A stretch of DNA of 64,000 bases from Aestuariibius sp. HNIBRBA575 (lineage in GTDB: Bacteria > Pseudomonadota > Alphaproteobacteria > Rhodobacterales > Rhodobacteraceae): contig NZ_CP162414.1 in NCBI RefSeq assembly GCF_040932005.1, positions 833,501-897,500 on the forward strand, read 5' to 3'. Numbering within the stretch: position 1 is the first letter of the stretch; the number at the start of each line of letters is the position of its first letter. A program made the position numbers and the translations under genes. The notes under the pieces are model-generated. The model did no database searches, was not told the origin of the DNA, and saw nothing but the letters and a program-made list of their open reading frames with translations. Positions 44,585 through 53,971 of this stretch are shown one piece after another.

Positions 44585-45570
44585 AATCATTTCCGATGTT
44601 TATTGTTGTCGCGAACCGGCGGGTTGTGATTGCAGGGGGCGGCGAACAGGCCGCCCAAAAGGCGCGTTTGCTGCTGAAAACCGAGGCACAAATCGTGCTG
44701 GCCGCGCCGGATCTGGATGACGAATTACAGGCCTTGGTGGATGAGGGTCGTGCCACGCATATCCACGATGAAACGGCGGGTGTTTTTGCCGATGCTGCGC
44801 TGGTGTTTATCGCCACTGGGGATGAGGATCACGACGCCGCGTTGCACGGCGTGGCAAAATCCGTCGGCGCATTGGTCAATGTCGTGGATCGGCCGGATTT
44901 ATGTGATGTGACAACCCCGTCGATTGTGGATCGTGACCCGGTTGTGGTGGCCATCGGCACCGAAGGCACAGCGCCGATTTTGGCGCGCGGATTAAAAACC
45001 CGGATCGAACAATTGCTGGATCCGCGGCTTGGGGCCTTTGCTGCGTTGGCGGGGCGGTTACGGGTGGCCGTGGCGCGTGATGTTGAACCGCAAAAACGCC
45101 GGGCATTCTGGCGCTGGGCCTTTGGGCAGGGGCCGTGGCAGGCGTTTAAACGTGGCGCGGAACGGGACGCGGCCAAGATGCTGAAACAGGCGATTGCCGC
45201 AGGCGGGGCAGGTGACACCGGCGGTGGGATCACGTTGATTTCCCTGCCGGAAACGCGGGATTTGTTGACCCTGCGCGCGGTGGAACGCCTGCAAGAAGCG
45301 GATGTGATTTACTACGATGGCCCGCCGCCAGACATTCTGGAATTGGCCCGTCGGGATGCAGAGCGACGTCAGTTGCAACCGGATCTGCCGGGGGCCGAGG
45401 CGATGATGGCGCGCGATGCGGCTGAGGGGCGCAATGTGGTGCGCCTATTGGGGGCGGGGCAAGGCTGCGCGCGCTTTAAATCCCTGATTGATGTGGATGT
45501 GGAATGTGTGCCGGGGCTGCAATGCGCCGGTAAACCGGGCTGTATCCCAGACATGTCACCAGACATATAA
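44581..45570 (+). CDS. cysG: Siroheme synthase, CysG N-terminal part with truncated methyltransferase domain
   Basis: 329 residues from the ATG at 44581. Residues 1-200 are the precorrin-2 dehydrogenase/sirohydrochlorin ferrochelatase module (VVIAGGGEQAAQKARLLL near 15, VDRPDLCDVTTPSIVDRDPVVVAI). From about 215 a uroporphyrinogen-III methyltransferase-like domain begins (DLLTLRAVERLQEADVIYYD), but the SAM-site VGAGPGDP is replaced by LISLPETR and the domain stops after about 110 residues rather than 250. Methylation must come from another gene. It supplies sirohaem for NirB. Last gene of the nitrate operon. Confidence 0.82.
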   Translation: MKSFPMFIVVANRRVVIAGGGEQAAQKARLLLKTEAQIVLAAPDLDDELQALVDEGRATHIHDETAGVFADAALVFIATGDEDHDAALHGVAKSVGALVNVVDRPDLCDVTTPSIVDRDPVVVAIGTEGTAPILARGLKTRIEQLLDPRLGAFAALAGRLRVAVARDVEPQKRRAFWRWAFGQGPWQAFKRGAERDAAKMLKQAIAAGGAGDTGGGITLISLPETRDLLTLRAVERLQEADVIYYDGPPPDILELARRDAERRQLQPDLPGAEAMMARDAAEGRNVVRLLGAGQGCARFKSLIDVDVECVPGLQCAGKPGCIPDMSPDI

Positions 45571-45593
45571 AAGGGGGCGCGTGGCCCCCTTTT
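45569..45593 (+). terminator. Terminator at the end of the nitrate operon
   Basis: AAAAGGGGGC at 45569-45578 pairs with GCCCCCTTTT at 45584-45593, a perfect 10-bp stem with a 5-base loop. The stem's own A and T runs make it usable in both directions, so it may also serve gcvP, which ends at 45612 on the other strand. Confidence 0.85.
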
Positions 45594-45611
45594 GGTGATA
45601 GTGTGCAGCTG

Positions 45612-48458
45612 TTATTCTGCGGCGTCTACATAGGCGTCCATTGGCGGACATGTACAGACCAGATTGCGATCCCCATAGGCGTTATCAACCCGGTTCACCG
45701 GCGGCCAATATTTATCGACCCCCAGCGATCCAGCCGGATAACAGGCCTGTTGCCGCGTATAAGGACGATCCCAATCCCCAACCAAATCCGCAACCGTGTG
45801 TGGTGCATGTTTCAGCGGGTTGTTTTCGGCGTCGATCTTGCCGTCTTCGATGTCTTGGGCTTCGGCGCGGATCGACAGCATCGCGTCGATAAATCGGTCC
45901 AGTTCGGCCTTGGGTTCAGATTCTGTGGGTTCCACCATCAAGGTGCCCGCCACAGGCCACGACATGGTAGGCGCGTGAAACCCGCTATCCATCAGGCGTT
46001 TGGCGATGTCGTCAACGCTGATACCCGCGCTGTCTGCCAGTGGGCGCGTATCCAGAATACATTCATGGGCCACACGACCAGAAGTGGACGTGTAAAGAAT
46101 GTCATAGGCGTCTTTCAGGCGGGCCGCGATATAGTTGGCGTTCAGGATCGCAACCTTGGTGGCTTGGGTCAAACCATTGCCGCCCATCAACAGGATATAG
46201 GCCCACGACACCGGCAGGATCGACGGCGATCCAAACGGAGCCGCAGATACAGGACCCACCGCGCTGCCATATTCCGGGTGACCGGGCAGGTGTTCGGTCA
46301 GGTGGGATTTCACCCCAATCGGACCCATACCGGGGCCACCGCCACCATGGGGAATGCAAAACGTTTTATGCAGGTTCAAATGGCTGACATCACCGCCGAT
46401 ATCACCGGGTCGGGACAGGCCAACCATGGCGTTCATATTGGCGCCGTCAATATAGACCTGACCGCCGTGATCATGGGTGATCTGACAGACCTCTTGCACG
46501 GTTTCTTCAAATACGCCGTGAGTGGACGGGTATGTGATCATACAACCCGCCAATGTGTCGCTAAATTTTTCCGCCTTGGCGCGGAAATCGTCCAGATCAA
46601 TGTTGCCATCCTCATCTGACGCAACTGGCACAACTTTCCAGCCGACCATCTGGGCGCTGGCGGGGTTGGTGCCGTGGGCGGATGTGGGGATCAGGCAGAC
46701 ATTGCGCTGCGCTTGGCCCTGAGACATGTGATAATTGCGGATGGTCAGCAGACCGGCATATTCGCCCTGCGCGCCCGAATTGGGCTGCTGTGAAATCGCG
46801 TCATAGCCGGTGATCTGACACAGTTTGTCGTTCAGATCATCGATCATTTCGTGATACCCGGCGGCCTGATCTTTGGGCACAAATGGATGCAGATCGCCAA
46901 ATTCCGGCCATGTCACCGGGATCATTTCCACGGTGGCGTTCAGCTTCATTGTGCAGGACCCCAGCGGGATCATCGCGCGGTCCAGCGCCAGATCGCGATC
47001 GGCCAGACGCCGCATATAACGGGTCATTTCCGCCTCAGCGCGGTTGCGATGGAACGTTTCGTGGGTCAAGTAGGCACTTTCGCGTAGGGCGCCGTCGGGC
47101 AGGCGATAGGCCTGATCTTTGGTGGCTTTGCGATTGATGCCAAAGGCGCGCCACAACGCTTCGATTGTGTCAAAGCGGGTCATTTCATCCAGCGAAATCC
47201 CGATCTTTGTATCGCCCACTTTGCGCAGGTTGATGCCTTCGGACACGGCTGCGTTCATCACTGTGGTCTGCAACGCGCCGACCTCTACCGTGATGGTATC
47301 AAAGAAAGTTTCCGGTTCCACAGCGAAGCCTGCCGCCTCTAGCCCATTGGCCAGACGGGCGGTGCGTCGATGCACGGTCTGGGCAATCGCCTTTAGCCCA
47401 TCAGGCCCGTGATAGACCGCATACATCGATGCCATAACCGCCAACAATGCCTGCGCGGTGCAGACGTTGGAATTGGCCTTTTCGCGGCGAATATGCTGTT
47501 CGCGGGTTTGCAGCGACAACCGATAGGCGGAATTGCCGCGCGCATCGACAGACACGCCGATAATCCGGCCCGGCATGGCGCGTTTATAAGCATCGCGACA
47601 AGCCATATAGGCCGCGTGCGGCCCGCCAAAGCCCATGGGCACGCCAAAGCGCTGGGTTGAGCCAACCGCAATGTCAGCGCCCATTTCACCGGGGCTTTTG
47701 AGGAGGGTCAGCGCCAGCGGGTCGGCAATGACAATTGCCAACGCTTTGACCGCATGCAGCGCGTCGATTTCAGCGGTGAAATCGCGCACATGGCCATAGG
47801 TGCCGGGATATTGGAAAATCGCACCAAACACATTTTCGGCGACCAGATCATCCGGGTTGCCCACGATGATTTCAATGTCCAGCGGTTCAGCGCGGGTTTT
47901 GATCACGGCGATGTTCTGGGGGTGGCAGTTTTCATCGACAAAGAAGGCCTTGGCCTTGGATTTACCGGCCCTCTTGGCCATTGTCATGGCCTCGGCCGCT
48001 GCCGTGGATTCATCGAGCAGGGATGCGTTGGCGATGTCGAGCCCGGTCAAATCGCTGACCATGGTTTGGTAATTCAACAGCGCCTCAAGCCGGCCTTGGG
48101 AAATTTCCGGCTGATAGGGGGTGTAAGCCGTGTACCAGGCTGGGTTTTCCAGAATGTTGCGCAGGATCGGCGCCGGTGTGGCAGTGCCGTAATAGCCCTG
48201 ACCAATCAGGGATGTCAGGACTTTGTTTTTGCCCGCGACCTGTTTCATGTGGTGCAAAGCGTCACGTTCTGACAGGGCCGGCCCCCATTCCAGCGGATCC
48301 TGCTGGCGGATGCTGACCGGCACCGTGGCGTCGATCAGTTGATCCAGTGTTTTAAATCCGATGACCTGCAACATATCCGCCATTTCTTGCGGGCTTGGCC
48401 CGATATGACGGCGATTGGCGAAATCATAGGCTGCGTAATCGGTCAGTTTAAAGGTCAT
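45612..48458 (-). CDS. gcvP: Glycine dehydrogenase (aminomethyl-transferring), P protein
   Basis: 948 residues, full length and single-chain. The PLP lysine is in [17 protein letters not shown] near residue 700, and a Gly-rich [10 protein letters not shown] region is in the first half. It decarboxylates glycine and passes the aminomethyl group to the lipoyl arm of GcvH. The ATG is at 48458, eleven bases after the gcvH stop on the minus strand, so it is the third gene of gcvT-gcvH-gcvP. Confidence 0.97.
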   Translation of the reverse strand: MTFKLTDYAAYDFANRRHIGPSPQEMADMLQVIGFKTLDQLIDATVPVSIRQQDPLEWGPALSERDALHHMKQVAGKNKVLTSLIGQGYYGTATPAPILRNILENPAWYTAYTPYQPEISQGRLEALLNYQTMVSDLTGLDIANASLLDESTAAAEAMTMAKRAGKSKAKAFFVDENCHPQNIAVIKTRAEPLDIEIIVGNPDDLVAENVFGAIFQYPGTYGHVRDFTAEIDALHAVKALAIVIADPLALTLLKSPGEMGADIAVGSTQRFGVPMGFGGPHAAYMACRDAYKRAMPGRIIGVSVDARGNSAYRLSLQTREQHIRREKANSNVCTAQALLAVMASMYAVYHGPDGLKAIAQTVHRRTARLANGLEAAGFAVEPETFFDTITVEVGALQTTVMNAAVSEGINLRKVGDTKIGISLDEMTRFDTIEALWRAFGINRKATKDQAYRLPDGALRESAYLTHETFHRNRAEAEMTRYMRRLADRDLALDRAMIPLGSCTMKLNATVEMIPVTWPEFGDLHPFVPKDQAAGYHEMIDDLNDKLCQITGYDAISQQPNSGAQGEYAGLLTIRNYHMSQGQAQRNVCLIPTSAHGTNPASAQMVGWKVVPVASDEDGNIDLDDFRAKAEKFSDTLAGCMITYPSTHGVFEETVQEVCQITHDHGGQVYIDGANMNAMVGLSRPGDIGGDVSHLNLHKTFCIPHGGGGPGMGPIGVKSHLTEHLPGHPEYGSAVGPVSAAPFGSPSILPVSWAYILLMGGNGLTQATKVAILNANYIAARLKDAYDILYTSTSGRVAHECILDTRPLADSAGISVDDIAKRLMDSGFHAPTMSWPVAGTLMVEPTESEPKAELDRFIDAMLSIRAEAQDIEDGKIDAENNPLKHAPHTVADLVGDWDRPYTRQQACYPAGSLGVDKYWPPVNRVDNAYGDRNLVCTCPPMDAYVDAAE

Positions 48459-48469
48459 CGGTCTGTTCC

Positions 48470-48838
48470 TTATCCGATCAGGGCTTTGTAGGCGTCGGCA
48501 TCCATCAGATCATCCAGCTGGGATGGGTCGGACAGTTTGACTTTGTAGATCCACGCGCCGCTTTCTGGGCTTTCGTTGATCATGGCGGGGTTGCCTTCCA
48601 GTTCTTCGTTGGCTTCGACCACTTCGCAATCCACAGGCGCATAGATTTCGGACGCGGCTTTCACGCTTTCGATCACGCCGATATCGTCGCCTTTGGCAAA
48701 TTCGTCGCCTTCTTCTTTCAGCTCAACAAACACGATGTCGCCCAGTTGAACGGCGGCGTGTTCGGTGATGCCGATTGTGGCAATGTCGCCGTCTACTTCG
48801 ATCCATTCATGGTCTTCGGAATAATATGTGGTGGCCAT
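48470..48838 (-). CDS. gcvH: Glycine cleavage system H protein
   Basis: 122 residues. The lipoylated lysine is K60 in [36 protein letters not shown] precedes it, and [20 protein letters not shown] is the conserved C-terminal block. It shuttles the aminomethyl group between GcvP and GcvT. It is the second gene of the operon, 12 bases after gcvT. Confidence 0.97.
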   Translation of the reverse strand: MATTYYSEDHEWIEVDGDIATIGITEHAAVQLGDIVFVELKEEGDEFAKGDDIGVIESVKAASEIYAPVDCEVVEANEELEGNPAMINESPESGAWIYKVKLSDPSQLDDLMDADAYKALIG

Positions 48839-48850
48839 GTGAAAGCTCCC

Positions 48851-49966
48851 TTAGCGTTTGTAGTTTTGCTGCACGAAAGGCAGCGATACGATTTCGGCAG
48901 GCTGGGCCTTGCCGCGAATGATCAGGTCAATCTTGGTGCCGATAGCGGCATGATCGCGGGTGACATAGCCCATGGCAACCGGGCCGCCAACTGTCGGACC
49001 AAAGCCACCGGATGTGATGATCCCGACATCCTGACCGGCCATTTGCAAAACCACACCAGCACGGGCCGGGGCGCGACCCAAAGGTTTGATCCCAACCAAA
49101 TGGCGCGCAGGTCCATCGGCGATTTGTGCCTGAATAACATCCGCCCCCGGAAACCCGCCACCCGTGCGGCGGCGTTTTTGGATCGCCCAGATCAATCCAG
49201 CCTCAATCGGTGTGGTGTCCGTGGTTATGTCATTGCCATATAAGCACAATCCAGCCTCAAGTCGCAGGCTGTCACGGGCCCCAAGCCCGGCAGGTTCGCA
49301 ATCCGGATGGGCCAGCAATTGGCGGGCAAACCCGTCGGCGGCGTCTTGGTGGATCGAAATTTCGAACCCGTCCTCGCCGGTATAGCCCAGCCGCGAAATG
49401 CGCACGGCTTGGCCGTCGATCTGGGCCAGAATGGTTTCCATGAACCCCATGTCACGCACGTCAGGGCAGTGATCCGCCAGAATGGATTCTGCGGCGGGGC
49501 CTTGTAATGCGATCAGGGCGTGATCGGTGATTTCCACCACGTCGATCCCATCCAGATTGGCGCGCATATGGGCGATGTCCTGATCACGCATCGATGCATT
49601 GACCACCACAAACAGGAAATCCCCGGCATTGGCGACAATCAGGTCGTCCAGAATACCACCCACGTCATTGGTGAAAAACGTATAGCGGGCTTTGCCATCC
49701 TTGAGCGTGGTAAAGGCCGACGGGCAGAGCGCCTCTAGTTTTTGGGCGGCATTGTCGCCGATCAGATGCACCTGACCAATATGGCTGACATCAAACAGCG
49801 CGGCTTTGGCACGGCATTGGGCATGTTCCGCCATGATCCCGGTTGGATATTGAACGGGCATATCCCATCCGGCGAAATCCACCATTTTGCCACCCAGCGA
49901 GACGTGCAGATCATGCAGCGGCGTGCGTTTGGGGGTTGGGGCGTGTTCTTGGGGCGTGTTTGTCAT
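48851..49966 (-). CDS. gcvT: Glycine cleavage system aminomethyltransferase, T protein
   Basis: 371 residues from the ATG at 49966, after GGAGG; the upstream extension to 50056 has no family support and covers the control region. GKMVDFAGWDMPVQYPTGIMAEH opens the folate-binding fold, LFDVSHIGQ and ARYTFFTNDVGGILDDLIV follow, and the catalytic Asp lies in the DD of GGILDDLIV. It transfers the methylene group to tetrahydrofolate and releases ammonia. First gene of the gcv operon. Confidence 0.95.
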   Translation of the reverse strand: MTNTPQEHAPTPKRTPLHDLHVSLGGKMVDFAGWDMPVQYPTGIMAEHAQCRAKAALFDVSHIGQVHLIGDNAAQKLEALCPSAFTTLKDGKARYTFFTNDVGGILDDLIVANAGDFLFVVVNASMRDQDIAHMRANLDGIDVVEITDHALIALQGPAAESILADHCPDVRDMGFMETILAQIDGQAVRISRLGYTGEDGFEISIHQDAADGFARQLLAHPDCEPAGLGARDSLRLEAGLCLYGNDITTDTTPIEAGLIWAIQKRRRTGGGFPGADVIQAQIADGPARHLVGIKPLGRAPARAGVVLQMAGQDVGIITSGGFGPTVGGPVAMGYVTRDHAAIGTKIDLIIRGKAQPAEIVSLPFVQQNYKR

Positions 49967-50008
49967 GGGGCCTCCGTCGGGCAACCGAATCCACAATTTA
50001 GTACGTGT

Positions 50009-50024
50009 GTTTCCTATAGGAAAC
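50009..50024. promoter_or_regulatory. Perfect 16-bp palindrome upstream of gcvT
   Basis: GTTTCCTATAGGAAAC reads the same on both strands and lies 42 bases before the gcvT ATG, in the 105-base space after the upstream regulator gene. Its length, symmetry and position make it a strong operator candidate for gcvTHP. I cannot name the protein that binds it. Confidence 0.65.
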
Positions 50025-50071
50025 CTGCGAGAACTTGTAAAGCCGAAGCGCGACAAATCTGGATCAAATTG

Positions 50072-51010
50072 CTATCGACGCAGATCGGTTGGGCTTTGGT
50101 CAAATTCGCCCTTAAAGGCACGCGCAAAACTGGACGCGTCTTCGTAGCCACAGCGCAGGGCGATTTCGGCGATGCTCATCTTTTCTTCGCGGATCAACCG
50201 ATGGGCCAAGGTCAGCCGCAGACGACGATAGACCTGTGCAGGTGTCGTGCCAAACGCCTTGCGACATCGCAGTTCAAGGTCCCGCTGACGCAGACCAGAA
50301 CGCGCAGCGATGGCCGCCACGGTGACCGGTTCCGCGAGGGTCGCATTCATTTCGGCCAAGGCGCGCAGGACGTATTTGTCGCGTGACACGATGTTGGATT
50401 GGGTCGGGATCGCCTGATCGCTCAGCATAAACAGGTCCGCAACCTGCAGCCCGATTGCCGCGCCGTGACGTTGCACAATCAGGTGATGCACCAGGTCAAA
50501 GGCGGCCATGGCTCCGCCTGCGGTGATCCGGGTTTCCCCGATCACAAACCGGTCCCGCTGCACATCCACATCCGGGAACCGTTCGGCAAAAACATCCAGC
50601 TCAGAGGTGTGGATCGTGGCCGGGCCGTGATCCAGCAACCCTGCATGGGCCAGCAACCACGCGCCCGTATCCAGCCCAATCAAGGTCTGAAATCGGGTGG
50701 CCGCCGCGCGCAACGCGCGATCCATCGCCGGGGTCGCAAAGGCCCGATACCCATAGGATGGCATCAACACCAACGCATCGCCGCGCGCATCCCTGAGCCG
50801 ACCATGAGGCATGATCGGAATGCCACTGGACGATGTGACCGGCCCGCCATCCAGCGTCAGGATTTGCCAATCATAGACCGTTTCCCCCGTAAACCCGTTC
50901 ACGGCGCGCAAGGGTTCGATGAAATTGGCCAGACAATGGTTTGAAAACTGATCAAACAGCAAAATACCATATTGTTGGCTTGGGGCGTCAGGAATTTTCC
51001 AAAGCTGCAT
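50072..51010 (-). CDS. cdhR: GlxA-family AraC-type regulator, likely carnitine catabolism regulator
   Basis: 312 residues. Residues 1-190 are a DJ-1/PfpI-like (class I glutamine amidotransferase-like) sensing domain (YGILLFDQFSNHCLANFIEPLRA, then LIGLDTGAWLLAHAGLLDH). A C-terminal AraC double HTH follows (VAAIAARSGLRQRDLELRCRKAFG and IAEIALRCGYEDASSFARAFKGEF). CdhR of Pseudomonas, activator of carnitine degradation, has this layout. It is divergent from the BKACE enzyme gene with 71 bases between, and that context is the basis for the gene name. Confidence 0.85.
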   Translation of the reverse strand: MQLWKIPDAPSQQYGILLFDQFSNHCLANFIEPLRAVNGFTGETVYDWQILTLDGGPVTSSSGIPIMPHGRLRDARGDALVLMPSYGYRAFATPAMDRALRAAATRFQTLIGLDTGAWLLAHAGLLDHGPATIHTSELDVFAERFPDVDVQRDRFVIGETRITAGGAMAAFDLVHHLIVQRHGAAIGLQVADLFMLSDQAIPTQSNIVSRDKYVLRALAEMNATLAEPVTVAAIAARSGLRQRDLELRCRKAFGTTPAQVYRRLRLTLAHRLIREEKMSIAEIALRCGYEDASSFARAFKGEFDQSPTDLRR

Positions 51011-51081
51011 GATTATTTATATCTCTGCACAATTGGCCCCGTCAATCCGGGCCACGCTGACCCCAACAAAAGGAGAATGCG

Positions 51082-51993
51082 ATGCCCCTGGCCATGACCA
51101 AAGACGTTTTTATCACCTGCGCGGTCACTGGATCGGGCGGATCGCAGGACCGCAGCCCCCATGTGCCGCGATCCCCTGAACAGATCGCCAACAGCGCCAT
51201 TGATGCGGCCAAGGCGGGGGCGGCGATTGTGCATTGTCATGTGCGCGATCCAGAAACCGGCGCACCGGCGCGCGCACGGCATTTATACCGCGAAGTCACC
51301 GACCGGATCCGTGATGCCGAGGTTGACATGATCCTGAACCTGACGGCGGGCATGGGGGGCGATTTGATGTTTGGGCCTGCGTCTCAGCCGCTGCCGCTGG
51401 TGGCGGGGACCGATATGGTCAGCGCGCAGGAACGCGTGGCCCATGTGGCGGATTGCCTGCCCGAAATTTGCACGCTTGATTGCGGCACGATGAATTTCGC
51501 CGAGGCCGATTATGTGATGACCAACACGCCCGGCATGTTGGAAACCATGGGGCGGATGATGACCGAACTGGGCGTCAAACCCGAAATAGAAGCCTTTGAC
51601 ACAGGGCATTTATGGCTGGCCAAATCCTTGGTCGACAAAGGCGTGCTGGACAGTCCCGCATTGGTGCAATTGTGCATGGGCATCCCGTGGGGGGCGCCCA
51701 ATGACCTGAACACATTTATGGCCATGGTCAATAATGTGCCGTCTGATTGGAACTGGTCCGCGTTCAGCATTGGCCGCGATCAGATGGCCTATGTGGCGGC
51801 ATCTGTTTTGGCCGGGGGGCATGTGCGCGTCGGATTAGAAGACAACCTATGGCTGGAAAAAGGCGTGCTGGCCACCAATGCGCAATTGGTCGAAAAATCG
51901 GTCAGCATCGTTGAAAACCTAGGGGCACGTGTGATGGGGCCAGAGGCAGTGCGCGCCAAGTTGGGCCTGACCAAACGCGCCCCAAACCGGTGA
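51082..51993 (+). CDS. cdhC: BKACE-family beta-keto acid cleavage enzyme, likely dehydrocarnitine cleavage
   Basis: 303 residues, after AAAGGAGAA. BKACE (DUF849) landmarks are VFITCAVTGSGG at the start, AGAAIVHCHVRDPETGAPA with the zinc-binding HCHVRD, and LDCGTMNFAEADYVMTN. MGIPWGAPNDLNTFMAM and HVRVGLEDNLWLEKG follow. In carnitine degradation this enzyme reacts 3-dehydrocarnitine with acetyl-CoA to give betainyl-CoA and acetoacetate. The neighbouring carnitine dehydrogenase supports that function. Confidence 0.9.
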   Translation: MPLAMTKDVFITCAVTGSGGSQDRSPHVPRSPEQIANSAIDAAKAGAAIVHCHVRDPETGAPARARHLYREVTDRIRDAEVDMILNLTAGMGGDLMFGPASQPLPLVAGTDMVSAQERVAHVADCLPEICTLDCGTMNFAEADYVMTNTPGMLETMGRMMTELGVKPEIEAFDTGHLWLAKSLVDKGVLDSPALVQLCMGIPWGAPNDLNTFMAMVNNVPSDWNWSAFSIGRDQMAYVAASVLAGGHVRVGLEDNLWLEKGVLATNAQLVEKSVSIVENLGARVMGPEAVRAKLGLTKRAPNR

Positions 51994-52464
51994 TCAGGAT
52001 GCAGGCCATATCCGACATTGAAAACAATTGTTGCGCGCGGATCGCACATCCACAAAGGCGACATCGTCGCGGTCCAGCAAGTGCGCCGCATAGGTCGCGA
52101 TCTGATCCGTTGGGGTCACTTGGCCTGTGCCATATTGGATGCGTTCATCCGCGCCATAGCCCCGGACGATATAATTGGGGGCCAACAGGATTGCAGGCAG
52201 ATCGGCCCTGTGCGGGGCAGGGGCGCAATCGGTGGCACATAGGAATATCGGTCCGGTTTCCGCATAAGGGTTGCGTGTTTCAAACGGGCAATGCGCCAGG
52301 ATCAGATAGGTCTGTCCTTTGGGGATCGCGCCTAAACAATGGCGGCACGGATAGGCGTCACCGTCTGACATATGTTCCTCAACCGGGTTGCCATAGGCAT
52401 CTATCTGAGTGCGGCGAATATCGGCCACCACTGCGCTGGGCAGGCCATGAAATGCGATCTTCAT
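51994..52464 (-). CDS. DUF1203 family protein
   Basis: 156 residues from the ATG at 52464. Conserved DUF1203 features are AYPCRHCLGAIPKGQTYLILAHCPF, NPYAETGPIFLC and YIVRGYGADERI, with Cys pairs that could bind a metal. No function is known. It lies inside the carnitine locus on the opposite strand; its stop abuts that of the BKACE gene as TGATCA, and it is divergent from the dehydrogenase gene. Confidence 0.82.
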   Translation of the reverse strand: MKIAFHGLPSAVVADIRRTQIDAYGNPVEEHMSDGDAYPCRHCLGAIPKGQTYLILAHCPFETRNPYAETGPIFLCATDCAPAPHRADLPAILLAPNYIVRGYGADERIQYGTGQVTPTDQIATYAAHLLDRDDVAFVDVRSARNNCFQCRIWPAS

Positions 52465-52540
52465 CTTGGGTCTCCTGTTTTGGGGATGCATCGCGCAAAT
52501 GCACCCGCGCTGGCGACCCGATACTTGCGGGAAAACGGAT

Positions 52541-53968
52541 ATGACCAAAACAGTTGCAATATTAGGCGGCGGTGTGATCGGCGGCGGATGGGCCGCACGG
52601 TTTTTGCTAAACGGGTGGCATGTGCGGGTATTTGACCCGGACCCAGAGGCAAAGCGCAAAATCGACGCGGTGCTGGCCAATGCGCGCTTTGCTTTGCCGA
52701 TGCTCTATGATCGGGCGATGCCAAATGAAGGCACCCTGACATTTCACGACACGATATCGGGCGCGGTGGCCGATGCGGACTGGATCCAAGAAAGCGTGCC
52801 GGAACGATTGGCCCTGAAACGCAAAGTATATCAAACCCTACAGGAACATTGCCGCGCTGATGCGATCATTGGATCGTCGACCAGCGGGTTCAAACCGTCA
52901 GAGTTACAAGGCTGCGCCACCCGCCCGGAACAGATCATTGTCACCCATCCGTTTAACCCGGTCTATTTGTTGCCCGTCGTCGAAGTGGTCGGCACCCCCA
53001 AAAACAGCCCCGAAATGCTGGACCGCGCCCATGCGATCCTGACCGAAATCGGCATGTCCCCGCAACGGATTGCCAAAGAAATCGACGCCCATGTAGCGGA
53101 TCGATTGCTAGAGGCCGTCTGGCGCGAAAGCCTGTGGCTGGTCAAAGACGGGATCGCCACGACCGAAGAAATCGACAACATCATCCGCTATGGCTTTGGT
53201 CTGCGCTGGGCGCAGATGGGCCTGTTTGAAACCTATCGCATTGCCGGGGGCGAGTCGGGGATGAAACATTTCCTGGATCAGTTTGGCCCCTGTCTGGAAT
53301 GGCCGTGGACCAAATTGACGGATGTGCCTGAATTCACCGACGAACTGGTGGATTTGATCGCCGGTCAATCGGATGCACAATCGGGTCACATGACCATCCG
53401 CGACTTGGAACGCCTGCGTGACACCAATCTGGTGGGCATGATGCGCGCGCTAAAGGCACGCGATGCTGCGGCAGGCGCGTTGATCAACACCCACGAAGGC
53501 CCGCTGGGGCAATGCCCATTGCATGACGATGGCCGCCTGATCACCGTGGATCGCACCGTGCCCATCGATTGGACCGACTATAATGGCCACATGAACGAAA
53601 GCCGCTTTGGGCAGGCAATTTCAGATGCCGCCGATGCGGTCATGGCACATATCGGGGCAGATGCGGATTATGTGGCTGCGGGCAACAGTTTCTTTACCGT
53701 GGAAACCAACATCCGCTACCTGAACGAAGCATTGGCCGGCGAACCGATCCGGGTTTTGACGCAGGTCTTGGTTGGCGCGGGCAAAAAGATGCGGCTGGCC
53801 CATCAGATCATCAAAGCCGACGGATCGATCATGGCCGAGGCGACGCAGATGTTGCTGCATGTCAGCCTGGACACCCGCAAATCCTGCCCGCCCTTGCCCC
53901 ATGTCGCCACGGCGCTGGGCGTGCTGGCCAATGCCCATGCAAATCTGCCATCACAGAACGGGACCTAA
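52541..53968 (+). CDS. L-carnitine 3-dehydrogenase fused to a thioesterase domain
   Basis: 475 residues from the ATG at 52541. Residues 1-320 are a 3-hydroxyacyl-CoA-dehydrogenase-like NAD enzyme: AILGGGVIGGGWAARFLLNG near residue 6, IVTHPFNPVYLLPVVEVVG, and YGFGLRWAQMGLFETYRIAGGE. From about residue 345 there is a hot-dog thioesterase domain (VPIDWTDYNGHMNESRFGQA, NSFFTVETNIRYLNEA). The two match CdhA and CdhB, fused as in rhizobia and their relatives. It oxidises carnitine to 3-dehydrocarnitine; the thioesterase should release glycine betaine from betainyl-CoA. Confidence 0.9.
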   Translation: MTKTVAILGGGVIGGGWAARFLLNGWHVRVFDPDPEAKRKIDAVLANARFALPMLYDRAMPNEGTLTFHDTISGAVADADWIQESVPERLALKRKVYQTLQEHCRADAIIGSSTSGFKPSELQGCATRPEQIIVTHPFNPVYLLPVVEVVGTPKNSPEMLDRAHAILTEIGMSPQRIAKEIDAHVADRLLEAVWRESLWLVKDGIATTEEIDNIIRYGFGLRWAQMGLFETYRIAGGESGMKHFLDQFGPCLEWPWTKLTDVPEFTDELVDLIAGQSDAQSGHMTIRDLERLRDTNLVGMMRALKARDAAAGALINTHEGPLGQCPLHDDGRLITVDRTVPIDWTDYNGHMNESRFGQAISDAADAVMAHIGADADYVAAGNSFFTVETNIRYLNEALAGEPIRVLTQVLVGAGKKMRLAHQIIKADGSIMAEATQMLLHVSLDTRKSCPPLPHVATALGVLANAHANLPSQNGT

Positions 53969-53971
53969 GCC

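Noticed and set aside
49967..50071. Glycine riboswitch upstream of gcvT
   Set aside because: The space is only 105 bases and shows none of the tandem aptamer conserved sequences. Its clear feature is the 16-bp DNA palindrome.
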